From an uncultured Lachnospiraceae bacterium (GTDB lineage Bacteria > Bacillota > Clostridia > Lachnospirales > Lachnospiraceae): a stretch of 64,000 nucleotides of DNA. Positions 36,069 to 45,707 of this stretch are shown here, one piece after another. Within the stretch, counting starts at the first letter, position 1, and every line of letters starts with the position of its first letter. Where the stretch lies: NCBI GenBank assembly GCA_900319245.1, contig ONNQ01000014.1, positions 1 through 64,000 of the forward strand, in the 5' to 3' direction. The translations under genes and the position numbers were made by a program. The notes below the pieces were generated by a model. It was not told where the DNA came from. It searched no databases and was given only the letters and a program-made list of their open reading frames with translations.

Positions 36069-37202
36069 TTACAGTATTATGAGCGGTTTCCGAAACGGCT
36101 GCACGGCCTGTCCGGAAGCCTGGCCGCCCCTTCGGGCCGCCATGAGATCATATAGGAATTCGGCGCGCAGGTCCTCGCACAGGACCGCGTAGAGGTCGGC
36201 CGGCAGGAGGTCTTCTGCTCTGGAGAGTTTGTCCAGGAAGGGGACGTTGCTGCCGGCCGCTATTTGCGTAAGAAGCGGGGCAGCGGAGCGGCGAAAGCCA
36301 ATAGGGCGGATCCATCCGCACAGACCGGCATTATTGTCGAGGGTCTCCATCGTCGACTGCATCATGCCAAGAAGGATGTGGAGCAGCACGCGGGACACCC
36401 TTGTGTAGGTGTAATTGCGCGTCTTTACAGATTCGCAGAAGGTTGTGAAGCTGCGATAAGAAGGCAGTTCATGCAGGATCCGGCCGGCCAGGTCCCAGGA
36501 GACGTCCAGATAAACAGACAGATCTTCAGCGTTCCGAGCGCCGTACAGGGCGTGCAGCAGAAGATCGGAGAAATCGTCCCGGCACAGATAGGGATCCGTG
36601 TCTTTTCGGCTCTCCAGCATCTGCGCACGCAGGTCCGATGCGGACGCAGCCTTTGTGCGAGGGATCGCGTGGGGGCGGATCGTACTTCCTGTGCGGTCCA
36701 GTGCGCGCAGATATTCGGCCCCCAGAAGATCATTGGGAGATGAGGGGAGTTCCAGCGTCGTCATGGCCGCAGCGCGCGCCTGTGGAAAGGGCAGTCCCTT
36801 TCTAAGGCCGGTCTGCAGCGCTTCCCGGAAAGCTTCCGTATCCGTATTCAGCGCCCTGGCTGCATCCGCAAGCAGGGAGAGATCGCCGCTCTCGGATCCG
36901 AAGGCCAGATCGGTGACAACGCCAAGGCTCTCCATTAGCGATACGCCCCCTCTGGCAAAATAGTCAGCGCCGGACGCAGAGACATAAAGCGGCAGTTCCA
37001 GCACCAGGTCCGCACCGCTATGAAGCAAGTCGGCTGCCCTTTGTTCTTTGGAGACGATCGCCGGCGCACCGCGCTGCACATAATCACCGCTCATGGCGAC
37101 TACGATATAATCCGCGCCGGTGATCTTCCGCGCTTCATGAAGAAGGTATTTGTGTCCTTCGTGCAGAGGGTTGCACTCCGCGATAATGCCGGTTACTTTC
37201 AT
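36069..37202 (-). CDS. tmcAL: tRNA(Met) cytidine acetate ligase TmcAL (YlbM family)
   Basis: Nucleotidyltransferase-fold enzyme that makes N4-acetylcytidine at the wobble base of elongator tRNA-Met, using acetate and ATP. The N-terminus is AECNPLHEGH, with the HxGH nucleotide-binding motif at residues 14-17. MSGDYVQRGAPAI and LVLELPLY are family hallmarks. 377 residues. GGAAGGAA lies upstream of the ATG. It is divergent from ackA, which makes or uses acetyl phosphate and acetate, a common gene pairing in Clostridia. Confidence 0.9.
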   Translation of the reverse strand: MKVTGIIAECNPLHEGHKYLLHEARKITGADYIVVAMSGDYVQRGAPAIVSKEQRAADLLHSGADLVLELPLYVSASGADYFARGGVSLMESLGVVTDLAFGSESGDLSLLADAARALNTDTEAFREALQTGLRKGLPFPQARAAAMTTLELPSSPNDLLGAEYLRALDRTGSTIRPHAIPRTKAASASDLRAQMLESRKDTDPYLCRDDFSDLLLHALYGARNAEDLSVYLDVSWDLAGRILHELPSYRSFTTFCESVKTRNYTYTRVSRVLLHILLGMMQSTMETLDNNAGLCGWIRPIGFRRSAAPLLTQIAAGSNVPFLDKLSRAEDLLPADLYAVLCEDLRAEFLYDLMAARRGGQASGQAVQPFRKPLIIL

Positions 37203-37307
37203 ACTGTGTGTTTCCTTCCATTTGTATCGTATAGCGCCATTATTTCATATAAGGGACAAATATTCCAATAAGATTCCAGAACTTTTGTGTTAAAAAAAGG
37301 GCAATCC

Positions 37308-37335
37308 TTGTTCCACTTCAAATTACGTGTATAAT
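37308..37335 (+). promoter_or_regulatory. Promoter for ackA
   Basis: TTGTTC at 37308-37313, a 16-bp spacer and TATAAT at 37330-37335, 75 bases upstream of the ATG. Confidence 0.6.
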
Positions 37336-37409
37336 AGGAAATAGAGCAATGTAAGGCGGTGTTTTGGAAGCCTTATTGAAGTATTAAAAAGAAAACGGAG
37401 AGAGAAAAC

Positions 37410-38612
37410 ATGAACATTTTAGTAATCAATTGCGGCAGCTCCTCACTGAAGTTCCAGGTCATCAACGCTGAGTCGGAGAAACTTCTTGCTAAGGGCCTTT
37501 GCGAGAGAATCGGCATGGACGGTTCCTGCATCACCTATGAGAACAAGGCTGACAACACCGGCAAGGAAGTCAACGAGATCCCGATGCCCGACCACAACAA
37601 GGCAGTCAGCCTGGTACTGGAAGCGCTGACCAACGATAAGACCGGCGTCCTCAAATCTCTGAGCGAGATCAGCGCGGTAGGCCACAGAATCGTCCACGGC
37701 GGCGAGAAGTTCACCTCTTCTGTCGTCATCACTGATGAAGTTGTTGAGGCAATCAAGGAAGTTTCCGACCTCGCTCCGCTTCACAACCCCGCAAACCTGA
37801 TCGGTATCGACGCCTGCAAGGCGCTGATGCCCGGCACCCCTATGGTCGCTGTATTTGATACCGCTTTCCATCAGACCATGCCCGAGAAGGCATATATGTA
37901 TGCCCTTCCTCTTAAGTATTACAGAGATTACAAGATCAGAAGATACGGCTTCCACGGCACCAGCCATTCCTTCGTATCCAAGGAAGCAGCGAAGGTTGCA
38001 GGCAAGGCTTATGACGACTGCAAGACCATCGTTTGCCACCTGGGCAACGGCGCCAGCATTTCCGCAGTTATGAACGGCAAGTGCGTCGACACCTCCATGG
38101 GTCTTACTCCCCTTGAGGGCCTGATCATGGGCACCAGAAGCGGCGACCTCGATCCCGCGATCGTTGATTTCATCGCAGGCAAAGAGAACCTGACCGCTGC
38201 AGAGGTAGTTAATATCCTCAACAAGAAGTCCGGCGTTTTCGCTCTGTCCGACGGCCTTTCCTCTGACTTCCGTGATCTGGAAGAGGGCTATCTTGGCGGC
38301 AACAAGTATGCGAAGCTGGCCGTTGACGCATTCTGCTACAGAGTTGCGAAGTACATCGGCGCCTACACAGCAGCTATGAACGGCGTTGACGTGATCGCGT
38401 TCACCGCTGGTATCGGCGAGAACAGCGCGTTCGTTCGTGAGAAAGTCATGGGCTATCTTGGATATCTCGGCATCACATGCGATGCAGAAGAGAACAATAA
38501 GAGAGCGGACATCCACAAGATCTCCACAGAGGACAGCAAGGTTCTTGTATACTCCATCGCGACAAACGAGGAGCTGGCCATCGCTCGCGAGACCTATGCG
38601 CTGACCAAATAA
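37410..38612 (+). CDS. ackA: Acetate kinase
   Basis: Interconverts acetyl phosphate plus ADP and acetate plus ATP, an energy-yielding step of fermentation. The N-terminal NCGSSSLKFQ, the catalytic region VGHRIVHGGEKF, the GFHGTSH motif and FTAGIGENS are all intact. 400 residues, normal. ACGGAGAGAG precedes the ATG. Codons look biased towards highly expressed genes. Phosphotransacetylase (pta), its usual partner, is not in this window. Confidence 0.97.
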   Translation: MNILVINCGSSSLKFQVINAESEKLLAKGLCERIGMDGSCITYENKADNTGKEVNEIPMPDHNKAVSLVLEALTNDKTGVLKSLSEISAVGHRIVHGGEKFTSSVVITDEVVEAIKEVSDLAPLHNPANLIGIDACKALMPGTPMVAVFDTAFHQTMPEKAYMYALPLKYYRDYKIRRYGFHGTSHSFVSKEAAKVAGKAYDDCKTIVCHLGNGASISAVMNGKCVDTSMGLTPLEGLIMGTRSGDLDPAIVDFIAGKENLTAAEVVNILNKKSGVFALSDGLSSDFRDLEEGYLGGNKYAKLAVDAFCYRVAKYIGAYTAAMNGVDVIAFTAGIGENSAFVREKVMGYLGYLGITCDAEENNKRADIHKISTEDSKVLVYSIATNEELAIARETYALTK

Positions 38613-38628
38613 TAGCTGCAAATAATTG

Positions 38629-38657
38629 TTGACAAAAGGAAGAGCCGTCAGTATAAT
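38629..38657 (+). promoter_or_regulatory. Consensus promoter for rpmF
   Basis: Perfect TTGACA (38629-38634) and TATAAT (38652-38657) separated by 17 bp. It ends 40 bases before the rpmF ATG. Confidence 0.88.
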
Positions 38658-38697
38658 ACCATTTGTGTGACTACTTGAACGGTAAGGAGGTGTAACG

Positions 38698-38880
38698 ATG
38701 TCTATCTGCCCTAAGAATAAATCTTCCAGAAGTCATAGAGATAAGAGAAGAGCAAACTGGAAAATGACTGCTCCTACTCTCGTGAAGTGCAGCAAATGTG
38801 GCGCTCTTACGATGCCCCACAGAGTGTGCAGAAATTGCGGCTCCTATAACAAGAAGACCGTGATTGAAGTCGAGGACTAA
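38698..38880 (+). CDS. rpmF: 50S ribosomal protein L32
   Basis: 60-residue large-subunit protein with a basic N-terminus (CPKNKSSRSHRDKRRANWK) and the four-cysteine zinc ribbon formed by CSKCG and CRNCG. AAGGAGG is nine bases before the ATG. The DUF177 (yceD) gene that usually precedes rpmF is absent, and the gene has its own consensus promoter and terminator. Confidence 0.96.
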   Translation: MSICPKNKSSRSHRDKRRANWKMTAPTLVKCSKCGALTMPHRVCRNCGSYNKKTVIEVED

Positions 38881-38914
38881 TGGAATTTATTTTCAACTGG
38901 ATATGAATCCGAAC

Positions 38915-38949
38915 ATAAGCGGGTGCCATTGCGGTGCCCGCTTATTTTT
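38915..38949 (+). terminator. Terminator of rpmF
   Basis: ATAAGCGGGTGCC pairs with GGTGCCCGCTTAT (two wobble pairs) around a five-base loop and is followed by TTTT. Confidence 0.9.
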
Positions 38950-39018
38950 GATGTATGCGGGGATGATCTGTGTTTTGACTGACGCTATGCATATAAAGGG
39001 GTCAAAAACTTGCTGTAC

Positions 39019-39047
39019 TTGCATTATCCCATGCCTTTTAGTATATT
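39019..39047 (+). promoter_or_regulatory. Promoter for plsX
   Basis: TTGCAT at 39019-39024, a 17-bp spacer and TATATT at 39042-39047. The expected start near 39054 rules out the in-frame TTG at 39051 as the translation start. Confidence 0.5.
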
Positions 39048-39107
39048 ATTTTGGTAAATAGTGGTTGTCGGAAACGACGTGAAAGCATGTTGGAAATGGG
39101 AAAGATG

Positions 39108-40163
39108 ATGAGTGAATTCGTACATGTAGCAGTAGATGCAATGGGCGGCGACAATGCGCCCGCAGAAATTGTAAAAGGAACTGTGGAGGCGTTGCAAAAA
39201 TGTCCCAACCTGAAAGTGACATTGACTGGAATCGAGGAGCAGGTGAGAGCGGAGCTCTCCAAGTATCCGTATCCGGAAGACAGGGTAGAGGTTCTGCACT
39301 GTACGGAGGTGATCGAGATGGCGGAACCGCCGGTAGACGCGATCCGCACCAAGAAGGACTCCTCGATCGTCAAGGGACTTCGCCTTGTGAAGGACGGCGA
39401 ATGCGACGCGTTCGTGACAGCCGGCAGCACAGGCGCAGCGCTTGCAGGCGGGCAGCTTCTGGTCGGCAGGATCAAGGGCATCGAGAGACCGCCGCTTGCG
39501 CCCATTCTTCCCAGCGCCAAGGGACCGGTGCTTCTCATTGACTGCGGCGCCAATATGGATCCCAGGCCCACCATGCTTGTGCAGTTCGCGCAGATGGGAT
39601 CTATCTATATGCGCAATATGACCGGCATCGAGAACCCGCGCGTGGGACTGATCAATGTAGGGACAGAGGAAGAGAAGGGCAACGACCTCGCCAAGCAGGC
39701 CCACCAGCTGCTCAAGGAGTGTCCCGGCATCAACTTCGTCGGAAACGTGGAGGCCAGAGAGCTTCCCGAGGGCGTTGTGGACGTCGCGGTCACCGATGCG
39801 TTCACCGGCAATGCTATTTTGAAAATGTATGAGGGCGTCGCTAAGGTGATCCTCCACGAGCTCAAGGGGGCGCTCATGTCGTCCCTGATCAGTAAGATCG
39901 GAGCCCTCATGATCAAGCCCGCACTCAAGGGCGTGGTCAAGACATTTGACGCTTCCGAGTACGGCGGAGCGCCTATGCTCGGCCTCAAGGGCCTTGTTGT
40001 GAAGACGCACGGCAATTCCAAGGCCGCGGATATCAGCAAAGCGCTTGAACAGTGCATCACATTTAAGGAAAAGAAGATCAACGATCTTTTCCGCACGGAG
40101 ATGAAACTGGATGAGCTTGCTGCACGCAAGAGACCGGTAGGCAAGAAAACAACGGAATCATGA
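39108..40163 (+). CDS. plsX: Phosphate acyltransferase PlsX
   Basis: Makes acyl phosphate from acyl-ACP, feeding PlsY for phospholipid synthesis. The N-terminal AVDAMGGDNAP is diagnostic. TAGSTGA and IDCGANMDPRP are also present. Of several in-frame ATGs (39087, 39096, 39105, 39108) I prefer the last, which begins MSEFVHVAVDAMGG; the ribosome binding site is weak (GGGAAAG). It is followed by acpP, whose product supplies the acyl group. No fapR lies upstream. Confidence 0.92.
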   Translation: MSEFVHVAVDAMGGDNAPAEIVKGTVEALQKCPNLKVTLTGIEEQVRAELSKYPYPEDRVEVLHCTEVIEMAEPPVDAIRTKKDSSIVKGLRLVKDGECDAFVTAGSTGAALAGGQLLVGRIKGIERPPLAPILPSAKGPVLLIDCGANMDPRPTMLVQFAQMGSIYMRNMTGIENPRVGLINVGTEEEKGNDLAKQAHQLLKECPGINFVGNVEARELPEGVVDVAVTDAFTGNAILKMYEGVAKVILHELKGALMSSLISKIGALMIKPALKGVVKTFDASEYGGAPMLGLKGLVVKTHGNSKAADISKALEQCITFKEKKINDLFRTEMKLDELAARKRPVGKKTTES

Positions 40164-40174
40164 AGGAGAATGCT

Positions 40175-40414
40175 ATGGACGAAGATTTCAAGAAATTGTG
40201 TGCGATTATTGCGGATGTACTCGGCGTAGATCCTGATGAGATCACAATGGACACCACGTTTGACGAAGACCTCGGCGCGGATTCCCTGGACATTGCTTCT
40301 ATTATTATGGGAATTGAGGACGAGTACGACGTCAAGGTTGATACAGAGGTCGCTTCAAAGGTAACGACCGTGGGAGAAGCGCTCGCTCTGATCAAGGGAG
40401 CATCTGAAGGATGA
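40175..40414 (+). CDS. acpP: Acyl carrier protein
   Basis: Carries growing fatty acyl chains on 4'-phosphopantetheine. The attachment serine is in GADSLD. The start is the ATG at 40175 with AAGGAG at 40163-40168, giving 79 residues (MDEDFKKLCAII); an in-frame ATG at 40160 overlaps the plsX stop and would place the ribosome binding site inside the gene. Strongly acidic, as expected. The stop overlaps the rnc start (ATGA). Confidence 0.95.
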   Translation: MDEDFKKLCAIIADVLGVDPDEITMDTTFDEDLGADSLDIASIIMGIEDEYDVKVDTEVASKVTTVGEALALIKGASEG

Positions 40415-41103
40415 GAAATACTTCACTGGAAGTTCTGCAAGGACGTATCGGTTATCATTTCAAGGACTTGTATCTGTTGGAATGTGCTCTGACCCATACG
40501 TCCTTTGCCAATGAACAAAAAATTCATCGCTATAAGGATTATGAAAGGCTGGAGTTTCTTGGGGACGCGGTTCTTGAGATGGTCTCCAGCGCTTTTCTGT
40601 ATAATGAATACCCTGACAAGAGAGAGGGCGAACTGACCAAGATCAGGGCCAGCCTTGTGTGCGAGCCGTCCCTGGCGGACTGCGCAAGGCATCTGGGACT
40701 GCCTGCGCTTCTGCGCCTCGGAAAGGGTGAAGAGGCGAGCGGCGGAAGAGAAAAGGAATCGATTCTCTGCGACGTCGTGGAGGCCGTGATCGGCGCGATG
40801 TATCTGGACTGCGGCAAAATCGAACCGCCGCGTCAGTTCATCATGAAGTATATTCTTTCAGACAGAGACAGAACATTCTTTTATGATTCCAAATCCATGC
40901 TTCAGGAATGGGCACAGGGATTTGGCGGGACGCTTCGCTATGAAATTTTGGGCGAGAGTGGTCCTGAGCACTGTAAGACCTATAAGACAGGCGTCTTTTT
41001 GGGCAACAGGCTCCTGGGAACAGGAGAGGGACGTTCCAAAAAAGCGGCGGAGCAGCAGGCGGCCTACGCCGGGATCAAGAAGGTCCGGGCAGGAAAGGCT
41101 TGA
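40411..41103 (+). CDS. rnc: Ribonuclease III
   Basis: Double-strand-specific endoribonuclease for rRNA and mRNA processing. The signature ERLEFLGDAVLE is intact, with catalytic acids later in the domain (VEAVIGAMYLD). The C-terminal double-stranded RNA-binding domain covers about residues 155-228 (SKKAAEQQAAYAGIKK). 230 residues. It overlaps acpP by four bases and precedes smc, the common Firmicute order. Confidence 0.95.
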   Translation: MRNTSLEVLQGRIGYHFKDLYLLECALTHTSFANEQKIHRYKDYERLEFLGDAVLEMVSSAFLYNEYPDKREGELTKIRASLVCEPSLADCARHLGLPALLRLGKGEEASGGREKESILCDVVEAVIGAMYLDCGKIEPPRQFIMKYILSDRDRTFFYDSKSMLQEWAQGFGGTLRYEILGESGPEHCKTYKTGVFLGNRLLGTGEGRSKKAAEQQAAYAGIKKVRAGKA

Positions 41104-41151
41104 TCGTGCGGGATCATGTATTTGGAATCATGAAAGCGGGATACGGTATCA

Positions 41152-44100
41152 ATGTACTTAAAATGTATTGAAATACAGGGCTTCAAATCCTTTGCAAACA
41201 AACTCAAATTCGAGTTTCACAATGGAATAACGGGCATCGTGGGACCCAACGGAAGCGGCAAGAGCAATGTGGCAGACGCCGTCCGTTGGGTACTTGGCGA
41301 GCAGCGCGTAAAGCAGCTGCGCGGTTCGTCCATGCAGGATGTCATTTTCTCCGGCACAGAAGCCAGAAAGCCGATGGGCTACGCCTACGTAGCAATTACG
41401 CTTGACAATTCCGACCATCAGCTTCCCACCGATTATAAGGAAGTGACGGTCGCAAGAAGGATTTACCGAAGCGGCGAGTCGGAATATCTTTTGAACGGTG
41501 CGCCCTGCCGTCTCCGCGAGATCAATGAACTCTTTTATGACACAGGAATCGGCAAGGAAGGCTATTCGATCATTGGACAGGGACAGATCGACAAGATCCT
41601 CAGCGACAAGCCGGAGGACCGCCGCGAGCTCTTTGACGAGGCCGTCGGTATTGTCAAGTTTAAGAGGCGCAAGGACACCACACTGAAAAAGCTTGCCAGT
41701 GAGAAGGAGAACCTTATAAGGATCAACGATATTTTGGCAGAGCTGGAAAAGCAGGTGCCGACACTGGAAAAGCAGGCGGAGAAGGCCAAGGTATTTTTTA
41801 AAGAGAGAGACGCCCTCAAGAAGCGGGACGTCAATCTGTTCCTTCTCGAGAATGAGCGCAATCTCTCGGAGCTCGCCAAGGTCAAGGAAAACGAGGAGAC
41901 GATCCTGCGTGACCTCACAGAGGCGAGGACTACCTATGCGCAGACCGGGCAGGACTACGAGACCGGCCGGCAGCAGCTGTCCGTGCTGGAGGAGGAGATC
42001 GAGGCGGCCCGCAACAAGATCACCGATGCGAGCGTCGTGCGCGAGAAGATCGAGGGTGATATCAAGGTCTTCGAGGAGCAGATCAGAGCGGCAGCTGGCA
42101 ATGCGGAGCACTTTAAGAACAGAAAAGAGGCGGTCAGCGCCGATATTGACAGGGCGCGCAGGGAAGAAGAAGAGATTCTTGTAAGAAAAAACGGGATCGA
42201 CGAGAAGGTGGAGATCCTTCGCCGGGAACAGACCAAATCCCGTGAGAGCGCGTCCAGCTGCGCCGACAAGATCATTCGCTATTCCAGACAGGTGGACCTT
42301 GGCAAAAACGAGATCCTCAGGATCCTCAGCGAGCGCGCGACCATCAAGTCCAGCATCGCGAGCCTTACGGCCCGCCAGGAGGAAAACGAGCGCCGAAGAC
42401 AGGAGCTCAGCACAGGGATTGAGCAGGCGCAGAGCAGCCAGAGCGAGCAGACCCAGATCATCGCGGACCTGCGCAAGCAGTTCGAGGAGGTTGGGAATCA
42501 GATCCGCGCCTTGCAGAGCCGGCAGAAGGAGGTCGAAGAGACCATCCAGGGCATGAAGAAGCGCCTCGGCGACGAGGATGAAAAACTCCGTGCCGCCCAG
42601 CTGCGCTACCATCAGGAGAAGTCCCGTCTGGACGCACTGGTCAATCTCGCGGAGCGCTACGAGGGATTTGGCGGCAGTGTCCGAAAGGTCATGCAGAACC
42701 GGTCCTCGGAGAGCGGCGTGATCGGCGTCGTGGCGGACCTTTTTAAAACCGACAAGAAGTACGAGACCGCCATCGAGGTGGCGCTCGGCGGCAACATCCA
42801 GAATATTGTCACAGAGGACACGGAAACGGCGAAGCGCATGATCGAGATGCTCAAGCGCGAGAAGGCGGGCAGAGCGACCTTTCTGCCTCTGCGCGGCCTT
42901 GGAAAGCCCCAGGAATTCAAGAACACAAGGGTTCTCGAAGAGCCCGGCGTGATCGGTCTTGCGGACAGCCTTGTGCGATGTGACGACAGATATCGCCCGG
43001 TGGCGGCGTCCCTCCTTGGAAGGATCGTCATCGTAGACCGGTTTGATAATGCGGCCGCCGTCAACAAAAAGTACGGCCACTCGGTCCGCATGGTGACCCT
43101 GGAAGGCGAGCTCTTCGTCCCCGGCGGCGCAATCAGCGGCGGTGCCTACAAAAATAGCAGTAATCTCTTGGGCAGACGCCGTGAAATGGCGGAGCTGCAG
43201 GAGAAAATGAAGGAATATGCGGCGGAAACGGCGGCGCATCAGAAGGCGATCGACGACATCAAGTCCGAGAGAACCGATCTGCGCGTCGAACTGGAGAGAA
43301 ACCGCACCGAGCAGCAGGAAGCTTTCCTGCGGCAAAATACAGTGCGCATGAACATTGCCCGCCAGCAGGAAAAGAAAAAAGAAGCGGCAGGCAGCGCGGA
43401 AGAACTGGCCAAAGAGCAGAAGCATATCGAGGAGCAGAAGCTGGAACTGGAGGCGTCGATCAAGGACGCGGAAGAGCGGCTTGCCTCCTCCGCTTCGCGC
43501 GAAGAGAAGATGAACACAGCAGTCAGTGAACTGGAGGAGAAGCTGAAAAAGCTCCGCGAGGAGGAGGGCGTACAGACCCAGATCCTGGCCAAGTGGGATA
43601 CAGAGATCGAGATGATCCTGCAGCAGCAGTCTTTTGAACAAAAAGATCTGGACCGCGTGCGGGAAGAGCTGGAAAGGCGCGGCAGAGAGCTTTCGGAGAT
43701 CACAGAGGCGATCGAGCAGGGCGACCGCGTGATGAAGAGCGGAACGGACAAGATCCGGCAGCTCAAAGAGGAACTGGCCGGCTCCGAGGATATACAGGAC
43801 GACGGAAGACGGATTTTGAAGGAAAAGAGCGAAGAGAGGGATCGGCTCAGCAAAGCATTGCAGGAGAGGATCGCGCAGAAGGAATCGCTCTCCGAACAGA
43901 TCCACGCCCTCGACAAAGAGAGCGAGCGCCTGTGCGCCCGCAAAGAGCGTTTGCAGGAAGCGGTGGACGTCCGCGTCAAGTACATGTGGGAAGAATACGA
44001 GATCACACTCAGCGACGCCAGGGAGCTCAGAGATGAAAGTCTTACCGACATTGCAGTCCTCAAAAAGGAGATCACAGAGATCAAGGGCCGGATCAAGTCG

Positions 44101-44715
44101 CTTGGCAGCGTCAATGTGGACGCCATTGAGCAGTACAGAGAGCTGATGGAGCGCTATACCTTCTTAAAGGGCCAGCACGACGACCTCACGGAGGCGGCGG
44201 AGAGCCTTGAAAAGATCATTGAGGAACTGGAAAAGTCCATGCGCAAGCAGTTCCAGGAGCAGTTCAGCAGGATCCAGGAGGAGTTTGACAAAGTCTTTAA
44301 GCTCATGTTCGGCGGCGGAAAAGGCAGGCTGGAACTGATGGAGGACCGTGACATACTGGAAGCCGGCGTGCGCGTGATCGCACAGCCGCCGGGCAAAAAG
44401 CTGCAGAACATGAACGCCCTCTCGGGCGGCGAGAAGGCCCTCACGGCCATCGCTTTACTGTTCGCGATCCAGAACCTCAAGCCGTCCCCGTTCTGTCTGC
44501 TTGACGAGATCGAGGCGGCGCTGGATGAGAGCAACGTGGTGCGCTTTGCCGAGTACCTGCACAAGCTCACGGAGCACACACAGTTCATCGTGATCACGCA
44601 CCGAAGAGGCACCATGCAGGAGGCTGACCGCCTGTACGGTATCACCATGCAGGAAAAGGGCGTCTCCGCCCTGGTCAGCGTGGACCTGATCGACGAGGAG
44701 GAGCTGGTCTCCTGA
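41152..44715 (+). CDS. smc: Chromosome segregation protein SMC
   Basis: 1187-residue condensin ATPase that organises and segregates the chromosome with ScpA/ScpB. Walker A GPNGSGKSN starts at residue 31. Two long coiled coils flank a hinge near residues 510-670 (YEGFGGSVRKVM to FVPGGAISGG). The ABC signature LSGGEKALTA is at about residue 1090, followed by Walker B CLLDEIEAALD. Length is normal. The ribosome binding site is weak. ftsY follows after 35 bases. Confidence 0.97.
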   Translation: MYLKCIEIQGFKSFANKLKFEFHNGITGIVGPNGSGKSNVADAVRWVLGEQRVKQLRGSSMQDVIFSGTEARKPMGYAYVAITLDNSDHQLPTDYKEVTVARRIYRSGESEYLLNGAPCRLREINELFYDTGIGKEGYSIIGQGQIDKILSDKPEDRRELFDEAVGIVKFKRRKDTTLKKLASEKENLIRINDILAELEKQVPTLEKQAEKAKVFFKERDALKKRDVNLFLLENERNLSELAKVKENEETILRDLTEARTTYAQTGQDYETGRQQLSVLEEEIEAARNKITDASVVREKIEGDIKVFEEQIRAAAGNAEHFKNRKEAVSADIDRARREEEEILVRKNGIDEKVEILRREQTKSRESASSCADKIIRYSRQVDLGKNEILRILSERATIKSSIASLTARQEENERRRQELSTGIEQAQSSQSEQTQIIADLRKQFEEVGNQIRALQSRQKEVEETIQGMKKRLGDEDEKLRAAQLRYHQEKSRLDALVNLAERYEGFGGSVRKVMQNRSSESGVIGVVADLFKTDKKYETAIEVALGGNIQNIVTEDTETAKRMIEMLKREKAGRATFLPLRGLGKPQEFKNTRVLEEPGVIGLADSLVRCDDRYRPVAASLLGRIVIVDRFDNAAAVNKKYGHSVRMVTLEGELFVPGGAISGGAYKNSSNLLGRRREMAELQEKMKEYAAETAAHQKAIDDIKSERTDLRVELERNRTEQQEAFLRQNTVRMNIARQQEKKKEAAGSAEELAKEQKHIEEQKLELEASIKDAEERLASSASREEKMNTAVSELEEKLKKLREEEGVQTQILAKWDTEIEMILQQQSFEQKDLDRVREELERRGRELSEITEAIEQGDRVMKSGTDKIRQLKEELAGSEDIQDDGRRILKEKSEERDRLSKALQERIAQKESLSEQIHALDKESERLCARKERLQEAVDVRVKYMWEEYEITLSDARELRDESLTDIAVLKKEITEIKGRIKSLGSVNVDAIEQYRELMERYTFLKGQHDDLTEAAESLEKIIEELEKSMRKQFQEQFSRIQEEFDKVFKLMFGGGKGRLELMEDRDILEAGVRVIAQPPGKKLQNMNALSGGEKALTAIALLFAIQNLKPSPFCLLDEIEAALDESNVVRFAEYLHKLTEHTQFIVITHRRGTMQEADRLYGITMQEKGVSALVSVDLIDEEELVS

Positions 44716-44750
44716 CCGGCATCCTGATAGTATTTGGAGGAATTAGATCT

Positions 44751-45683
44751 ATGGCAGAGAATGAGAAACAGGGCTTTTTTGCCAGACTGAAAAAGGGACT
44801 CAGTAAGACCAAGGCCAATATCGCCGACAATATGGACCAGATCTTCAATACCTACGGGTATGAGAAAGTCAGCGAGGAGTTCCTCGAGGAGCTGGAAGAA
44901 ACCATGATCATGGGCGATATCGGCGTACAGACCACCGAAGAGCTTCTTGACGATCTGCGGCAGAAGGTAAAGGACGAGCGGATCAAGTATTGTCCCGACT
45001 GCCGGCAGGAGCTGATCCTGGGCATCCGCAACAAGATGAAACAGGGCAAGGACGCCTATGATTTTGAAAAAGGTCCCGCGGTCGTTCTCGTCATCGGCGT
45101 CAACGGAGTCGGAAAGACCACGTCCATCGGCAAGCTGGCCGCCAATTATCGCAATCAGGGCAAAAGAGTGCTGATCGCGAGCGCGGATACTTTCCGCGCG
45201 GCAGCCAACGAGCAGCTGTCCGAATGGGCGAAGAGAGCCGGCGTCGACATCATCGGCGCGGCAGAAGGGTCTGATCCCGCTGCGGTCGTCTACGACGCTG
45301 TGCAGGCGGCCAAGGCCAGAAGGACCGACATCCTTCTCATCGACACGGCGGGACGCCTTCATAATAAGAAGAATCTGATGGCGGAGCTCTCCAAGATCGA
45401 CCGCATTATCACGAGAGAGTATCCGGGCTGCATCCGTGAAAACTGGGTCGTCCTGGATGGCACAACGGGCCAGAACGCGATCTTCCAGGCAAGAGAATTC
45501 GCGAGTGTGACCGATCTGACCGGCATTATCCTCACCAAGATGGACGGTACGGCCAAGGGCGGCATTGCGATCGCTGTACAGGCGGAGCTCGGCATCCCGG
45601 TCAAGTTCATCGGCGTAGGTGAGAAGATCGAGGATTTACAGAAATTCAATCCTGATCAGTTTGTGGATGCGATTTTCTATTAA
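44751..45683 (+). CDS. ftsY: Signal recognition particle receptor FtsY
   Basis: SRP GTPase that docks ribosome-nascent-chain complexes at the membrane. The N domain is followed by the G domain with GVNGVGKTTSIGKLA, the DTAGR motif (LIDTAGRLHNKKN), TKMDG and the closing GVGEKIEDLQKFNPDQFV. The short basic N-terminus, with no acidic A domain, gives 310 residues. GGAGG precedes the ATG. Confidence 0.96.
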   Translation: MAENEKQGFFARLKKGLSKTKANIADNMDQIFNTYGYEKVSEEFLEELEETMIMGDIGVQTTEELLDDLRQKVKDERIKYCPDCRQELILGIRNKMKQGKDAYDFEKGPAVVLVIGVNGVGKTTSIGKLAANYRNQGKRVLIASADTFRAAANEQLSEWAKRAGVDIIGAAEGSDPAAVVYDAVQAAKARRTDILLIDTAGRLHNKKNLMAELSKIDRIITREYPGCIRENWVVLDGTTGQNAIFQAREFASVTDLTGIILTKMDGTAKGGIAIAVQAELGIPVKFIGVGEKIEDLQKFNPDQFVDAIFY

Positions 45684-45707
45684 TGACGGGAAAGAGGAAT
45701 TGGACAC

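Noticed and set aside
41158..43905. A 915-codon minus-strand open frame opposite smc
   Set aside because: Shadow of the smc coiled coil: Leu/Phe/Asp/His-rich, without domains or a ribosome binding site.
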